Assembly (NCBI RefSeq): GCF_000321225.1
Contig: NW_004450402.1
Span: forward strand, 1,050,043 to 1,114,042
DNA: 64,000 bases
Source of the DNA: Odobenus rosmarus divergens
Taxonomy: Eukaryota; Chordata; Mammalia; Carnivora; Odobenidae
Direction of reading: 5' to 3'
The translations under genes and the position numbers were made by a program. The stretch's first letter is position 1. Every line of letters starts with the position of its first letter. This document shows positions 37,202 to 49,481 of the stretch, in pieces. The notes below the pieces were generated by a model, which was not told where the DNA came from, did no database searches, and saw only the letters and a program-made list of their open reading frames with translations.

Positions 37202-38239
37202 GAAAGGAACCATGAGGGACCATGTAGAACAAATAGAATGTTTTTCATTTTCTATCCATCTTCCATTTTATCTCAAAAAACATGCTTCAAGAGCATGTTA
37301 GGAGAGTCCCTGATTCGTGGGGCTTACAATCTAGTTGTGGAACAGACTGAATTAACAATAGATAAATAAATAGCAAAATAACATGCATTTTCAAATTGCC
37401 TGTCAGAAGACTGGCTCAAAGCACAGACATAAGGAGATGTTAGAGTTATGTAGCATTAGTTGACCCCATCAGGGTTAGATTAAAGCAGTACCTCTGCATC
37501 CAAAAACCCAACAGACGCACAATAATAGTCACAGGACATTATAGGTCCTTATCATGTGGGTAAGAGGAAGTTTATATCTCCACAGTGGCATAAAGATAAA
37601 ATTATGGAGGGAGTAACCCTGATGAAATGTCCAAAACTAAAGAAAGTAAAGGTACCACTGGGGCAACTGAGGTGTCAGAATCCTTTAGGCATTACCTCTA
37701 TAACTCCAAAAACATGAGATCTGGGGATGATACCAAAATATTTACAGTATAATTACAGCTTCTAAAATTAGTTAACTATGAATAGGCTGATTTTAAGCAA
37801 ATATATTTTATAGAGAAATACCCAAAACCTTAGAAGACTTCTTAAATCACACATTCATGCACTAATTTATTTCACAAACCATTAATGAGTAAAATACTAG
37901 TCACTGATAAGGAAGCATAAAACATAGACTCAGCAGGTGAAAATATCTAAGCAATGACTGCTAATTTTGTCAAATATTTTTTTGAGCACCTGTCATGTTC
38001 CAGGCACTAAATTCTTTAGTAGTGGTATAGAACCTGTGTGAGTTAATGGAAATGAGAAGCACTATCAGAGAGTCAAGAAAATATTGTATACCTGTGATAT
38101 TAACTGGGTCTTGAAGCTGAGCAGAAAGGAATTTGGCAAGTGAACAAAAATCCTTAGACTGTAGTGGGTCTTTTGTAAGAGTGGAAAGTTTAGGCTGTGT
38201 GATTTCAAAAGCCCTGGGAAAACATTAAATCAAAGCAAG
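37202..38239. other. Non-coding intronic stretch, nothing firmly recognised
   Basis: The segment at 37970-38040 contains GTCATGTTCCAGGCACTAAA, which could be a short reverse L2 3' end, but the match is brief. Confidence 0.3.
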
Positions 38240-38735
38240 TTTATTTTCCATCTGCTCCTCTTACCAAAACCTTCAATAACCCTGAATTTTCTTCAGACAA
38301 AAAATGCAGCATTCCATGTAAAATCCTCCACACTGTCACCTCATCTCTCTTTCTAGTCCCTTGACACTTTCTGCCATAGCCTTATCAAAAGATGTACTAT
38401 TCAAAACCATCTATGCTTTTAGAGTCTCTATTTCTTTGCTTTGTGATATTTATTTTGCTTTGAAGACCAATATTTCTACTCTTTAACTCTTAAAACCTAT
38501 CGACCCTTCAGAGTTTCACTCTGCCTGGAAAGAATTTGCTTTTTCTTCCATGGGACCATAGAACTTTGTTTTTATTTTTGCTATAACATTTAAACAGCCT
38601 GATCTTTTAAAGTCATTTGTGTTTGTGTGAGACTCCCTCATGAACATCATGAGATGAAATTTGACCTTGCAAATGCCCCAGAGGAGGCACACAGTAGCTT
38701 CTCAATAAGTGGTTGTTGCATGAACTAAGATGATA
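38240..38735 (+). mobile_element. L2 3' fragment, + strand
   Basis: Landmarks include CCTTCAATAACCCTGAATTT, AATCCTCCACACTGTCACCT, CTTCAGAGTTTCACTCTGCC and the terminal CACACAGTAGCTTCTCAATA. Strongly diverged. Confidence 0.7.
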
Positions 38736-38924
38736 CATCTATAAATCCACTTTTTGTGATACAAACAGTCCAAATTCAGTAAAGCAACAGCTTGCTCTCT
38801 CCAAATGAGAGGGATCTCAACTTTTCAGCATAGAGATGATTTTAGAAAATAATTAAGCTTGTAAAACAAAATGTAGACCTTCCTATTTCTAACAGTTGTG
38901 GATCCTTCATATCAAGGATCCAAC

Positions 38925-39080
38925 ACAGCAAAAGTACTGGATTGTGGCCCAGAGCACTGAAGTTCTAGTCCCAGGTCACCAGTGTTGACTAAACAATATT
39001 CCCTCAATGAACTCTCTGGAATTCAATGACTTCATCTGAAACTAAAGAGGTTGGATTCAGTCAACCCTAAAATGTTTTCC
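38925..39080 (+). repeat. MIR fragment, + strand
   Basis: Shows AGTACTGGATTGTGGCCCAG, TGAAGTTCTAGTCCCAGGTC and ATGACTTCATCTGAAACTAA, the MIR 5' half and core. Confidence 0.65.
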
Positions 39081-39576
39081 AGAATAACATCCAGACCAAC
39101 ATTAGACTTTAGTCTCTCTCAAGAATTAGCCAATGAAAGATAATAAACATTTCAACTGGAAAAGATAATCCACTGGAAAAAAATATTCATCAAATGGAGA
39201 AGGGATACATTTTGTGTATCAAGATCATTGCACTAATTCTCTGTTTCTGCCATTGAAATACATGAAGAATAGCGGAACTTACAACATTATCATAAAGATG
39301 TCTGGCATTTAAAAAGGCACAATCTCCAACATAAACTAGGTTTTAAATATCCTCCTGGAAATATCACAGGATGGTCCTCTGTGAGACAGTAACACCCAAT
39401 CTGCCCAAGGAACAATAGGTGCCTTATCACCATTACTTTTTCAAAGGACTATGAAAGCAGTAAAACTAAATGTCAGGGACTTGAAACAAATTGAACAATA
39501 AACTTAAAAAATACTAGTTATGCCACATTGTTATAGATCTGCAGAGATAAAAATCCAATTTAAAAAAAATTTACTA

Positions 39577-39823
39577 GGGGCGCCTGGGTGGCTGTCAGTT
39601 AAGTGACCAGCTCTTGGTTTTGGTTCAGGTCATGATCTCAGGGTTGTGAGATTGAGTCCTGCATCAGGCTCTGTGCTCAACCCAACACAGAGTCTGCTTG
39701 GGATTCTTTCCCTCTTCCTCTCCCTCCCCCTCTGCCCTCCCCCTCTCTCCTCCCCCCCACCCCATTTGCATGCACCTGTGTGCAAGTTCTCTTGCTCTCT
39801 TTCAAATAAATAAAATCTTTTAA
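39577..39823 (+). repeat. Can-SINE, older and longer sub-type, + strand
   Basis: Head GGGGCGCCTGGGTGGCTG lacks the CTCA step. The body is long, with GTGAGATTGAGTCCTGCATC and an extended CT-rich region (39705-39760), ending in CAAATAAATAAAATCTTTTA. ATTTACT flanks it on both sides. Confidence 0.92.
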
Positions 39824-40564
39824 AAATATTTACTGAACTATGAACTCAATAGTTGACTTTTTAAAATTTATCTTAAAGTCAAGTTTAAAAACCCACACAC
39901 ATTCACAGTGTATGCACACACAAACACACATATAAAATACTTAAAGCAAAACTAGATTATCATCCTACTGGCATATAAACTACATAAAAGAAAGCTATTC
40001 CTTTATTTCCCTTTGGAATATTCCTCATGCTCCTAACAACTTACCTTATAATAAATGAAAAAATAAAAATAAAAAATGATCTGACCAAATTGAGATTTTT
40101 CTGCTAGCTCTATTCTTCAACTATAGCATCATCCTGGACAACTCTGGGTCATTCATGCTAAAGGCTGGTCTGATTGGACCTCAAATATAATTTTAATATT
40201 GAAAACAATACCATATACTCCAATTAAATCATTTATTCAACAAGCATTTAAATTGAATGCAGAAGTTGTTTTGCTTTACTTCAAGTTTTCAGAACTTTAC
40301 TTTGGAATTTTTGTCTCTTTGTAAATTATTAAGAATGCAGTCTGGACATGAGAGGTCTGTCAGTGAGTGTGGCTATTCTCTAATTAGCAACAAGGAAATG
40401 ATTTTGCCAAAACGGGGTGCATGGGGGGTGACTTGAAAATGAGGTTCTAGCATTCTGAAGTCTTCATAACTGTTTTCAGTATAAATTGCCATTTCACATT
40501 TGGCTGAATACAGCTGAAAAGAAAAGCCTAGGGCCATCCTAAATCCTAATGCAAGAGTTATCCC

Positions 40565-41320
40565 AAATCCCCCTCTCTCTTTAATCTCACATTCAAGTGA
40601 TTACCAATCCCTGCCATATCTGCACCATTAATCTGACTTAAATCTGCTCTTCCACTCCAATTCTTCCATGGCTGCCCTAGCTCAGGACCTCATTTCCTCT
40701 CACCTGGACCAGAACAATCGATGCCTACTTGTCTCCCATACTCTTGTTTTCTTAGTACATCCTCAGCACTGCTCTCAGCATAATCTTTCTGACAATGGCT
40801 GAAAATGTAATTATTTCAGAATCTTACTCAAAAGCCTTGAAAACCTTTTCATTATCTCAGAAGAAAATCTAAACTCCTTTGCTTGCATACAACTTTCATC
40901 ATCTGGTTATACATTGCTCATCTCCCATTACTCAGCTACCCCGCATATTATGCAGAGCAGTAATGTGTTTTAAAATTCAAAACGTGATTTTACGTAATGC
41001 CACCTTCTACTTAAATGCATAAGTTATTCCTTCTGATGGGAATAACCTCCTCCCCAAATTATTCTACCTTGCAAATTCCTATCTGTCTTCAACTTAAACT
41101 ATTCCTCTGTGTGAAGCTTACTCTAGCAGAAAATTTGGGGAATTCCTTTTCTTCCTTTGTATTTTGGAAAATCATACAAAAGCTAATTTTATTATAATTT
41201 TCCTATGCTGGTGTTTGCTTCCCCACTAGAAAGTGAGAATCTTAAAGATGTGAATCAGTGTCCTGTGTTCATTATTTACATCCTCGGAGCCTGGCAAAAT
41301 GCCTGACAGGAAGCAGGTAG
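40565..41320 (+). mobile_element. L2 3' half, + strand
   Basis: Landmarks run in L2 order: CTTCCACTCCAATTCTTCCA, CTGCTCTCAGCATAATCTTT, AAAAGCCTTGAAAACCTTTT, AATCTAAACTCCTTTGCTTG, CTTTCATCATCTGGTTATAC, CCCACTAGAAAGTGAGAATC and GCCTGGCAAAATGCCTGACA. Protein coding ability is lost. Confidence 0.8.
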
Positions 41321-41652
41321 GGAGGAAAGAGGAAAGCGGGAGCGACAGATGGAAGAGAGAAAGGAAAGAAGTAATTCTTTAATAGGAAATAGTGTTTAGA
41401 CAAAACCTTGTCTTCTCCCCCTTCTCCCCAATCCCTACCCCAAGTATTTGTTAGAGTAATACCTTAAGTAAAAAAAATAACAAGAAAAATCTTAAAATGA
41501 AAAAAAATATATATATGAAGAGTCAATTGTGACAAAATGGCAACCTGCAGCCTGAAAGGCACATGAGGAGACCCTGAGGGAACTCAGGTGTCCACTAATC
41601 CCCCAGACCTCCCTTGCTAACTTACTAATAGGGATAAGAAGCTCCCATTTTT

Positions 41653-41854
41653 TAAAAAAGATTTATTTATTTGAGAGGGAGAGAGAGACAGCATGTGTGG
41701 GGAGGAAGAGGGGAGAGGCAGAGGAAAGAATCTCAAGCAGACTCCCCATGGAGTGCAGAGCCTGAGATGGGGCTCGATCTCAGGACCCTGAGATCATGAC
41801 CTGAGCTAAAATCAAGAGTCAGAAGTTTAATCAACTGAGCCACCCAGGCGCCCC
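41653..41854 (-). repeat. Can-SINE, older sub-type, - strand
   Basis: Reverse SINE with AAAGATTTATTTATTTGAG tail and TCAACTGAGCCACCCAGGCG head. The 17-bp target duplication AAGAAGCTCCCATTTTT at 41636-41652 and 41855-41871 is perfect, although the body belongs to the older sub-type. Confidence 0.96.
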
Positions 41855-41871
41855 AAGAAGCTCCCATTTTT

Positions 41872-43689
41872 ATTTAATTCTCCATCTAGAAATACCACTT
41901 CCTTTATTCTAGTCCCAGTTTTTTTTCATGGCTCTGACTCACTTATTTTCACCATCATTCTGAAACTGACACCCTCCTCTCTGACTTCTATACGGCATAT
42001 TCTATGTAGAGAAAAAAACAGCCCAAAGGGGAATAAAATCAATAAGAAGGCAAATCCAAAAAAGATTTATGCTCATAGATGACATTACTGATTGCTGGAC
42101 CTAGAAATAGAAAATCCCATCTAAGATGTTAGAATTGCCTGCATATTAGTGAAGTCTGAATAAGTCAGAAAGGAAATGGATCCTTTAAGTGAAGAAAAAA
42201 GCTTAAGTACTTTGACTATTCCATAACCCTTAATTGGGTACCTCTTTGAATAGGTCATTGTGCTTGGCCCTTCATGAGAATAATAAAAAATGTAAGACAT
42301 GGCTTCTCTAGTTTACAAGCCAAGTAAATGAAATAATAAAGATAGTCCTACCACACGAAGGCTGCTCACTCTTTTTTCACTAATGCCATTGCCAAGAGAG
42401 CAACTGAAAACCTCAGAGAATCTGTAAACCTTGAAGGAGAGGCAGGAGAAGCAATAAAAAGGCAGGGAATGCCCCAATGGAGCTACCTCAAGCAGGAGTG
42501 TTGCCAGTTTAAATTTCTAGTCTCTCTGCTTCCTGATTTCACTTGACTTCCTTGTTATCCTCACTATAATTCTACTAATCAAGAAATTCATGATGAAGTC
42601 ATCATCCTTTGAAAACTACAATTATCTCCAAGAATGCTACAGAGCTAGCTATTGCTTTCTGTTCACACATTAGTGGAGTTTATTCAATCATATAGCATTC
42701 TCCCTTTCAGACTGAGGTTATTCAGAGATTGGCCCAATTCGATGTTGGAGGAGTAGCTAATTTGAAGGCAATGGGAGGACTCAGTAGTGGAGTAGGAGTT
42801 AGTTTTACCTCTGCCTTTTCCAAATAGCAGCCTTAAGACAGCAGGGATACACATGCCAATGGGGAATGAGTTCTAAAGCCATTCTTTACTGAACAATCAG
42901 AGAGAAAGTCTTCTTTCCTCTCATTAAGTTCCTTTTACTCAATGGCACCCTACTCTTAAGATGCAGAATTGAAGTTAGCGCTATATATTAGCTATGTTGT
43001 GGATTTAATATAATACTGTGTGTTAGTCAGAAAAACCTAAGCTTCCTTCAGATCATCATTTCTATGAAAGCTCTGTTCTCTGCATTCCAATTAAATGACT
43101 TGGAAATCCCTTGTAGCATAATTATTTATGATGTGGTGTTTTCCTGGGTATGAGTGAGGTAATTGTGAAAAAAAAAATCATAAGATCACTGAAGCTGGTG
43201 CCAAACATATTCTGTAGACAGAGAAGGTATGAACTCATAGAAATAGGCGGCTCTTGAAATATGTGGAATCACATAAAGTTATATGTCATTCTGTCCAGTA
43301 GGCAGGCTCATAATAACTAGACAGGATGACAACCTCTGATTTTGTTGCCTTTTTCCACCTTGTTGAAATCAAGGCATTATGCAACTACTGTTAAATGAAC
43401 AAAATAAACCAACTGGCTAGCCGACTTCCTGAAACTTGAAACACCCAATTTAGGGGCTTCCAAATATGCTTCATCCAAAAGCAACAGGCAACTAATCTTT
43501 AAAGAAAAGGATCCGTGGTAAAAGTGAAAAGAATAAAAGAGGATCCTGGGAGCTGAAGGAAGGGTCCTGTGAAGAATGATCGACACACAGCAACCACCCA
43601 AACACCTCTAAAGGAAAAAGAGGTAGGCTTACTTAGATCAGCACTATTACTCAGGATGTATCGGGATGGAAAAATACAGTCTAGTGTGG
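41872..43689. other. Non-coding intronic stretch, nothing recognised
   Basis: No exon or confident repeat is recognised. Confidence 0.3.
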
Positions 43690-44045
43690 GAACAGAATCT
43701 GAACTCCCATTAGTGTAACTTCTATAACAGGATTCCCAAGACACCTTCTTTTTCTGCTAATAAGTTATTCCACTCCCAGGCCATGTGTTTAAAATGGGGA
43801 TGGTATGCATTTCTCTAGTCCTCTTGTCATTTTTCCTTTCCCACCGATTATGGTACAAATGTCAAGACAGGACCTGGAGCAACTATCAAGGATCCAAAGA
43901 TGAAAGCCGTATGTATGTGATTAGCAGAACTTTCTATCACTATAGCCCTGGACAACTGACCTGTGACTGCTACATAAGGGAGAAATAAACTGCTATCTTG
44001 CTTAAGCTATTTGTTGTGTTTTTGATACATCGGCTTAGACTGCAC
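43690..44045 (+). repeat. Possible 3' part of an ancient LTR-like repeat, + strand
   Basis: The end, CATAAGGGAGAAATAAACTG followed by CTATCTTGCTTAAGC, resembles the polyadenylation-signal end of an old mammalian LTR. I cannot name the family with confidence, and the upstream part is too diverged to place. Confidence 0.35.
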
Positions 44046-44049
44046 TCTA

Positions 44050-44735
44050 ACAAAGGAAAGTAGAAGGCAAATCAAATACAACCATAGAGGTCATGCTATT
44101 TGGGTATTAGTCAAAATTAAATGGGAAACTGTTACAGACTTTTATAAATAGGGAAGACATAAAATAAAAAAAACAAAAACAAAAACAGGGCACCTGGATG
44201 GCTCAGTTGGCTAAGCATCTGCCTTCGGCTCAGGTCATGATCCCAGGCTCCTGGGATCGAGTCCCCCACCCAGACTCCTTGCTCAGTGGGGAGCCTGTTT
44301 CTCTCTCTCCCTCTGTCCCTCTCCCCCACTCATGCTCTCTCTCTTGCTGGCTCGCTTTCTCTCTTGCTTGCTCTCTTGCTCGCTTGCTCTCACTCTATCT
44401 CAAATAAATAAATAAATAAATTACATATATAAATACATATGTGTATACATATATATAGGGAAGACATTTATAAGTAGACATCAGGAGAAAGTTGGATTAG
44501 AACTCACTGATATAAACAAATGCAAATTAGTGAGTAGTTTGAATATAGGTAGTTATTGAAATCCTGAATGTGTATCAGATCCTAAAAGAAGTAGTATAGC
44601 AGATAAAAAAGAGACAGGTCAATGTAAGCCTAGAGGAACTCCAATATGAATAGGAACTGGTGGAAGTTACTTAACAAACAGGACAGAGAAATAACAGCCA
44701 GAGATGTAGAGAAATAAAATGCTAATGAAATTACC
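44050..44735 (-). mobile_element. L2 fragment, - strand, split by a SINE
   Basis: The parts outside the SINE at 44187-44454 match reverse L2 internal sequence, with CTAGAGGAACTCCAATATGA at 44632 and GGAACTGGTGGAAGTTACTT following. They read continuously across the SINE once one target copy is removed. Confidence 0.6.
44187..44454 (+). repeat. Can-SINE with expanded CT/CTTG tail region, + strand
   Basis: Head AGGGCACCTGGATGGCTCAG and normal body, then an unusual CTTGCT/CTCGCTTG tract at 44344-44395, AAATAAATAAATAAAT, and a TACATATATAAATACATATG extension. The target duplication ATAGGGAAGACAT is at 44148-44160 and 44455-44467. It leaves an extra A-rich stretch (44161-44186) before the SINE head. 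Confidence 0.93.
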
Positions 44736-45164
44736 ATATTTGCCTTAATCTCCATAGTAAACATTCAGAACATTTTTCTTTGGGAACTTATATTCATTTT
44801 TATATGTGAATTTCATCCAATTGTCAGATATAAGGAATATATTCAACTAAAATGAAACTAACAATAAAAAAGGAACAGTATTTGAAATATACATAGATCC
44901 CTCAAATTTTAGAAGCTCATCTTCTAAAATTAAGCCCTCATATCAGCGTGTTAACTGAAAATAAGAGAATGCCAAGCCAAAATCTCAGTAAAGAACTCCA
45001 AACACTTTGTTAAGTGTAAAACAGAGTGCCAGAACTTATTCTCTGTTCTCTTGCTCAGACTAATTGGTCTTCAGTCATTTTTTACATTTTCCCCACACAG
45101 ATCAGTATACCACTTGAAGATATTTCCTCAGAAACTAAGCCTTTTATCTTCTAGTAAGTGGATA

Positions 45165-45580
45165 CCTATCAATCAGAATCCTGGAAAGAAACAGGTGGCA
45201 GATTCAAATGTGGAACTTTAAAGATTCATTTACCAAAGGATTTGAAAGTTAAGGGAACCAACAAGAGATGATTTAGTGCCTTGGGGGTAACAGCAGAAGC
45301 GAGCAAGTACTATCCCAAGCCTAAGAGGGAAAAGGAGTTAAGCAGTTACCTGAACTGGAAAGATACACACCCATGAGAAAGGCTCACCCAAAATAAACTA
45401 GGACTTAGTGTAAAGGCAGAAAGGAATGAATATATCAACTTCACTTTCCTTCTGCCTTCTGATATCCTACCAGTACCTCCCATTGGCCAAATCCAGCCAG
45501 GACCCAGGTATCAGCTGCCCTCCTCCAAAACATGTTGCAGAGGGAGAAGGTTAGACAGGGGATCTGGAGATGCAAATTGA
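45165..45580 (-). repeat. Possible ancient LTR-like repeat, - strand
   Basis: TATCAATCAGAATCCTGGAA, ACCAACAAGAGATGATTTAG, CCCATTGGCCAAATCCAGCC and GGATCTGGAGATGCAAATTG occur in the order of a widespread old mammalian repeat that I remember but cannot name. A 107-codon - strand open frame (45441-45764) overlaps it and is probably incidental. Confidence 0.4.
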
Positions 45581-46919
45581 AAATAGGTGCCTCTTCAGTA
45601 TTTGAAGATTTTGGTATTAGTGGAGTGTTTACTATAAATAAATATGTTGTATTATTTGAACTAATGATAGAATAAATTGAAGCTGTAAACAAAATCTTAG
45701 CTATTCCCCAGAATAAGATATCTATGGGTTTTGGTATGATACCTAGTGACTCTAAACTCTGCATAAAGACTTAGGACATCTGGGCTTATACATGTCTGCC
45801 AGATGGTGTGGGATGCTCAAAGATCTGGACAGCTAATTTTACACAATAACTGCTTTTAATAGGAGTTTTATATTGAAACCTCTGACATGCTTTTACCAGC
45901 AATTGTACTGCCAAGTCTGGCTATAACAAATGTGCATGATTTAATAGCTAATTCTCCAGAAATACCACTTTTTTTTTTTTTTTGCCTCCCTTCAACATCT
46001 TTGCCCTGTTTAGCAGTTCACACTTTAAGTCTATAACCTTCTTCCTTCTTTTGATCCTTTTCTGCCCCAGAGTGGCAGTTCCCATTAGCCTGGGCATATA
46101 CACACACTACAGTGCATTCACTCGGGAGCTTTGGAGAACTTTTTTACCACAAATAACAAAGCACTGTTTCCTGACCACTGAGGAAATTCCAATTACTATT
46201 TCTGTATTTTTTTAAGGTTTTTTAATGGCTTTTAAGCAAATGTTGCTCTCCCGCTAAAAGAGTTGCTGTCTGTGCAATTTTCTCAGCTTTTAAATCACAT
46301 CACAGTTCAAACAAGTTTTGAATGATCTTCCTGTTTTGAGCCAAATACAGATTTGAATTCCTTGTACTGTCTAATTTGCTGTCTCGGAAATGACTCTATA
46401 CTTTACCTATATGACAGGATACACCCCTCATATACATGACAGGGAGATATGCCTAAATACCAGTCTCCTTGTAGTTTTGCCTTTCGTCTTACCTTTCATT
46501 TTCCTCCCTTGGCTTCTACCAACTTGTTTAAAATAAAGATGCATGTCTCCTTCATACTGGAATGTTGATGTCCCTGTATTGAATTTTATTTCCTTTTACT
46601 GAGAATTAAATCAGTGCTTACGGAAATGATCAGCTTTCAAGGAGTGAAAAGCAAAATCCCCAGGTCCTTCCCTTCATGATTATGAGGTGAAAATAGCAAA
46701 CATTTTTTTTTTTCTAAGACTGGAGGTCAAAAAGTTACAGTGGCTTGATAATAGTGGAGGTCCATTTAAAGTTTTACATATTTAGCCAAAAGAAACACAA
46801 GGCTTTAATGATGAATGTTTCAAGATATACTGTACTTTCAATTAATGAATTTTCTACATTAAGTCTTTCACTTCCAAACTGATGAAAATATATTCTACTC
46901 TTAATTAACATGTTTTCCA

Positions 46920-47180
46920 CTTCCAATTCTTCAAAAGCCCCTCGTTATCCTAAAGATAAAAACGCAAACTCAATGTGACATAGAAAACCCTCATACTGTT
47001 GCCTGATCTCACCCCTTGCCTTTATCCTGCCACCCACTCCATCAATATCCAAGGGTCCCAACATGCTCCTCCTCACACCTCCATGTTTTGGCACTTGATG
47101 TTCGGCTTGGCCTGAAATATATACCATGCTCCTCCCAAACCTGCTTTCACACACATTTACCACCACCACCACCACCACCA
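46920..47180 (+). mobile_element. L2 fragment with a terminal (CCA)n tract, + strand
   Basis: CCCTCGTTATCCTAAAGATA, TGTTGCCTGATCTCACCCCT and CAACATGCTCCTCCTCACAC follow L2 order. A pure (ACC)n trinucleotide run of about 20 bp ends it at 47161-47180. Confidence 0.6.
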
Positions 47181-48769
47181 TCTACAATCTGCTGCAAGAC
47201 TAATTTAGGAATCCCTCTATGAACTAGCTCAATATAACTTCAGCTGAACTGAAGAAACAATCAGGGATCAGGTTTATATCATTGAAAGTGAAAGCCACGC
47301 AACATGGCCATTAATTTTGTTTTTACCATTGTTTTTTAATATCTATACATTGCAGGCATTGTACTAGTTCCTAGAAATATAAACATGAGTAAGAGGAGCC
47401 CATGGTTATCCTTAGTGGAACAAGCTCATCTGTAAATCAGTATTTACAACACATTTAATAACTGCTGTGACGACAGTATAAAAGCATACTAGGATGAATC
47501 TCTTCCTTTCCACAGTTTCCACTGAGAAATCAACCATTCAGATGACAGATAGACCTCCAACCCCATATGAGGAGTTTACAGAAGAAATGAATTAAAATCT
47601 CTTCCCATCTCTTGGACCCCTCCTTAAGCTCAAGGACATATAGTTTTTGAGAGAGGAAATGAAAAAACAACAACAAAGTTCAAAACTGGTGGAGAGATTT
47701 CTTCTGAGAGTGATAATGGAATGTGCCTGCACTCCTAGAGGTTGTCAGGAAAAAAGATACATGAAATTTTCCCACACACTGAGTGGCAATGGGGAGAGAC
47801 ATGCATTAGGAAACTTTTGAATGCTGGCCCAGAAGCATGAGGAGACTTCAACAGAAAGAGTCTGCAGTTATACTGCTAGCCGTCTAGGGCAGAGAAAAGT
47901 GCTCCAGTCTACACATGGCACAACTACTAATTTTCAACTGAATTACAAGAGAGCCCACCCCCTGGGGTATAAAGATCCCAAGTCACATAATGAGACCATC
48001 AGCTTTCATCAACCGTATCCCCACACAGGGATTTCAAATTTAGCTGGCAACCCAATGAGCACAAAAACACCTAGCTAAGTAAGAATGGGCTTATCCCCTA
48101 CTGCTGCTCCCTCTCTATGCACCACCCCCAAACTTCAATTTTGGCAGGGAATAAACTATCCCAGAAGTACAGAAACAAACAGGTTGAAAGGATGAAAAGC
48201 TACTAATCATGCTATAGGCTTCCAGTTTAAAACTAGCTAGAGATGGGCCAGAGAATATTTAACACAGAGAAGCTTCTGTTCTTCGATCATTACAAAGGAC
48301 ACGCTATTTTCTGAATTAGGACTGTTACTTGAAGTAATGTTAGAGCTCTCTGTTACTTTTGTCAAAATGTAAAAACGCTGGAACCTGCTAGAACATATAG
48401 TCTCGGACAGAGAAGTGGGTAATTCGAGGATCTTAGAGAATAAATGAAAAAAACCAAGAGGAGTGTGAATAGATGAAATTGAGGCTATTAGGAGTGTCGG
48501 GAAAGAAGCCAAGAAGAGGTGAACGGAAGCTAAACAGTTGAACCCTGAAGTCGTCACAGAACTTCCCAGTCTTCTCAACGTAGACGTTGCTATATGGTTG
48601 CTTACTTTCTAGTTTTTTTGTTTTTTTTTTTTTTAACAGACTAGGTCTAAAGCTGAACTCTTCTGTGATGTTTCATGTACAGATTCCTGGATCATTTTAT
48701 AAATTATATCTTTCAGTCATGGAAATATACTGGTTATTGACCTTCTGTTATTGGTGGGAGAGTCTGCGT
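47181..48769. other. Non-coding intronic stretch with a long T tract
   Basis: No exon is recognised. It contains a T-rich tract at 48608-48634. There are open frames at 47821-48078 (+, 85 codons) and 48237-48578 (-, 113 codons) without recognisable products. The - strand frame is rich in S, L and F and shows no conserved motif. Confidence 0.3.
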
Positions 48770-49481
48770 TGTGTGAATGGAGGTCTCGGTTCTTGGATTC
48801 CCCACAAAAGATTTATGTGAGGATCTGTGCTAGAATAGACAGCCAGAAGGAAAGTAGCAAGCACAAAACAGTTTATTAAGGACAGTACACTCTCAAGAAG
48901 GGAGAGTGGGAGGGCCCAGAGGTGGCAACTGCCCTGAGGGGCTACAGGGGTCTTTTCCTTTTATGGAAGTGGTGTCTTGGGTCATGGACAAGATGGTCTC
49001 TAATGCAGGCTGCTCCCAATCATTTGGGGGAACTCCTCCCACAGGTTGGGAGGGGGAGGTTTTGGCCCTAAAAGGTTTGTACCAGAACTGTCAAGGCGCC
49101 CTTCCCCAAAGAGCAGGAGCTAAAACTGCAATGCAAATGCATTATAATAAGTCTAGGTGTTACCCTGAAGCAGAGGTGGAAAGGGAGAGCATATGTTCTG
49201 CACCTCTGGTCCATTAGCCCCGGGGTCTTAGAAGCCACAAGGTCAGGATGTTGAGGGGTCTTGGAAACCACAAAATCAGGATGTTGTGCCCCCAGGCTTC
49301 TAATGTGTAACCTATTTATCACCGTTCTTGCCTCCAGCTCCTGTCTAACTAACTGCCTACTCTATCACTTCCAGTCTATTATGGGAATTTGCTTTTTACT
49401 AAGGCATGGTCTCCCCTTGCTATCTGCAGTAAATCTTTATCTCCTCTTTTGTGAAACATGGCAAGATTACAAATTATAACA
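48770..49481 (-). mobile_element. Solo LTR of a class I-type endogenous retrovirus, - strand
   Basis: Read on the - strand, it shows LTR architecture. U3 comes first, then a TATA-like CATAAAAGG box at about 48959-48967. A pyrimidine-rich leader follows, then an AATAAA signal (complement at about 48872-48877). A roughly 90-base U5 ends in CA at 48770. It starts with TG near 49481. No primer-binding site or gag/pol/env sequence follows, so it is a solo LTR. I do not see matching short target duplications, so the outer edges may be off by several bases. Family name is not assigned. Confidence 0.65.
49223..49288 (-). repeat. Two-copy 34-bp direct repeat in the U3 of the solo LTR
   Basis: GGGTCTTAGAAGCCACAAGG and GGGTCTTGGAAACCACAAAA start two units 34 bp apart, each continuing with TCAGGATGTTG. 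Tandem U3 duplications of this size are typical of enhancer repeats in gammaretroviral-type LTRs. Confidence 0.85.

Noticed and set aside
43785..43988. 67-codon frame with cysteines (LWYKCQDRTW), considered as a small secreted protein exon
   Set aside because: No splice sites or signal peptide context, and it overlaps a likely old LTR-like repeat.
45441..45764. 107-codon - strand frame
   Set aside because: It overlaps an ancient repeat and shows no family motif.
47821..48078. 85-codon + frame with a polar, basic product
   Set aside because: No recognised domain and no exon-intron signals; chance frame.
48237..48578. 113-codon - strand open frame near the LTR, considered as retroviral internal coding sequence
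   Set aside because: No retroviral motif is visible, it is separated from the LTR by unrelated sequence, and no primer-binding site follows the LTR.
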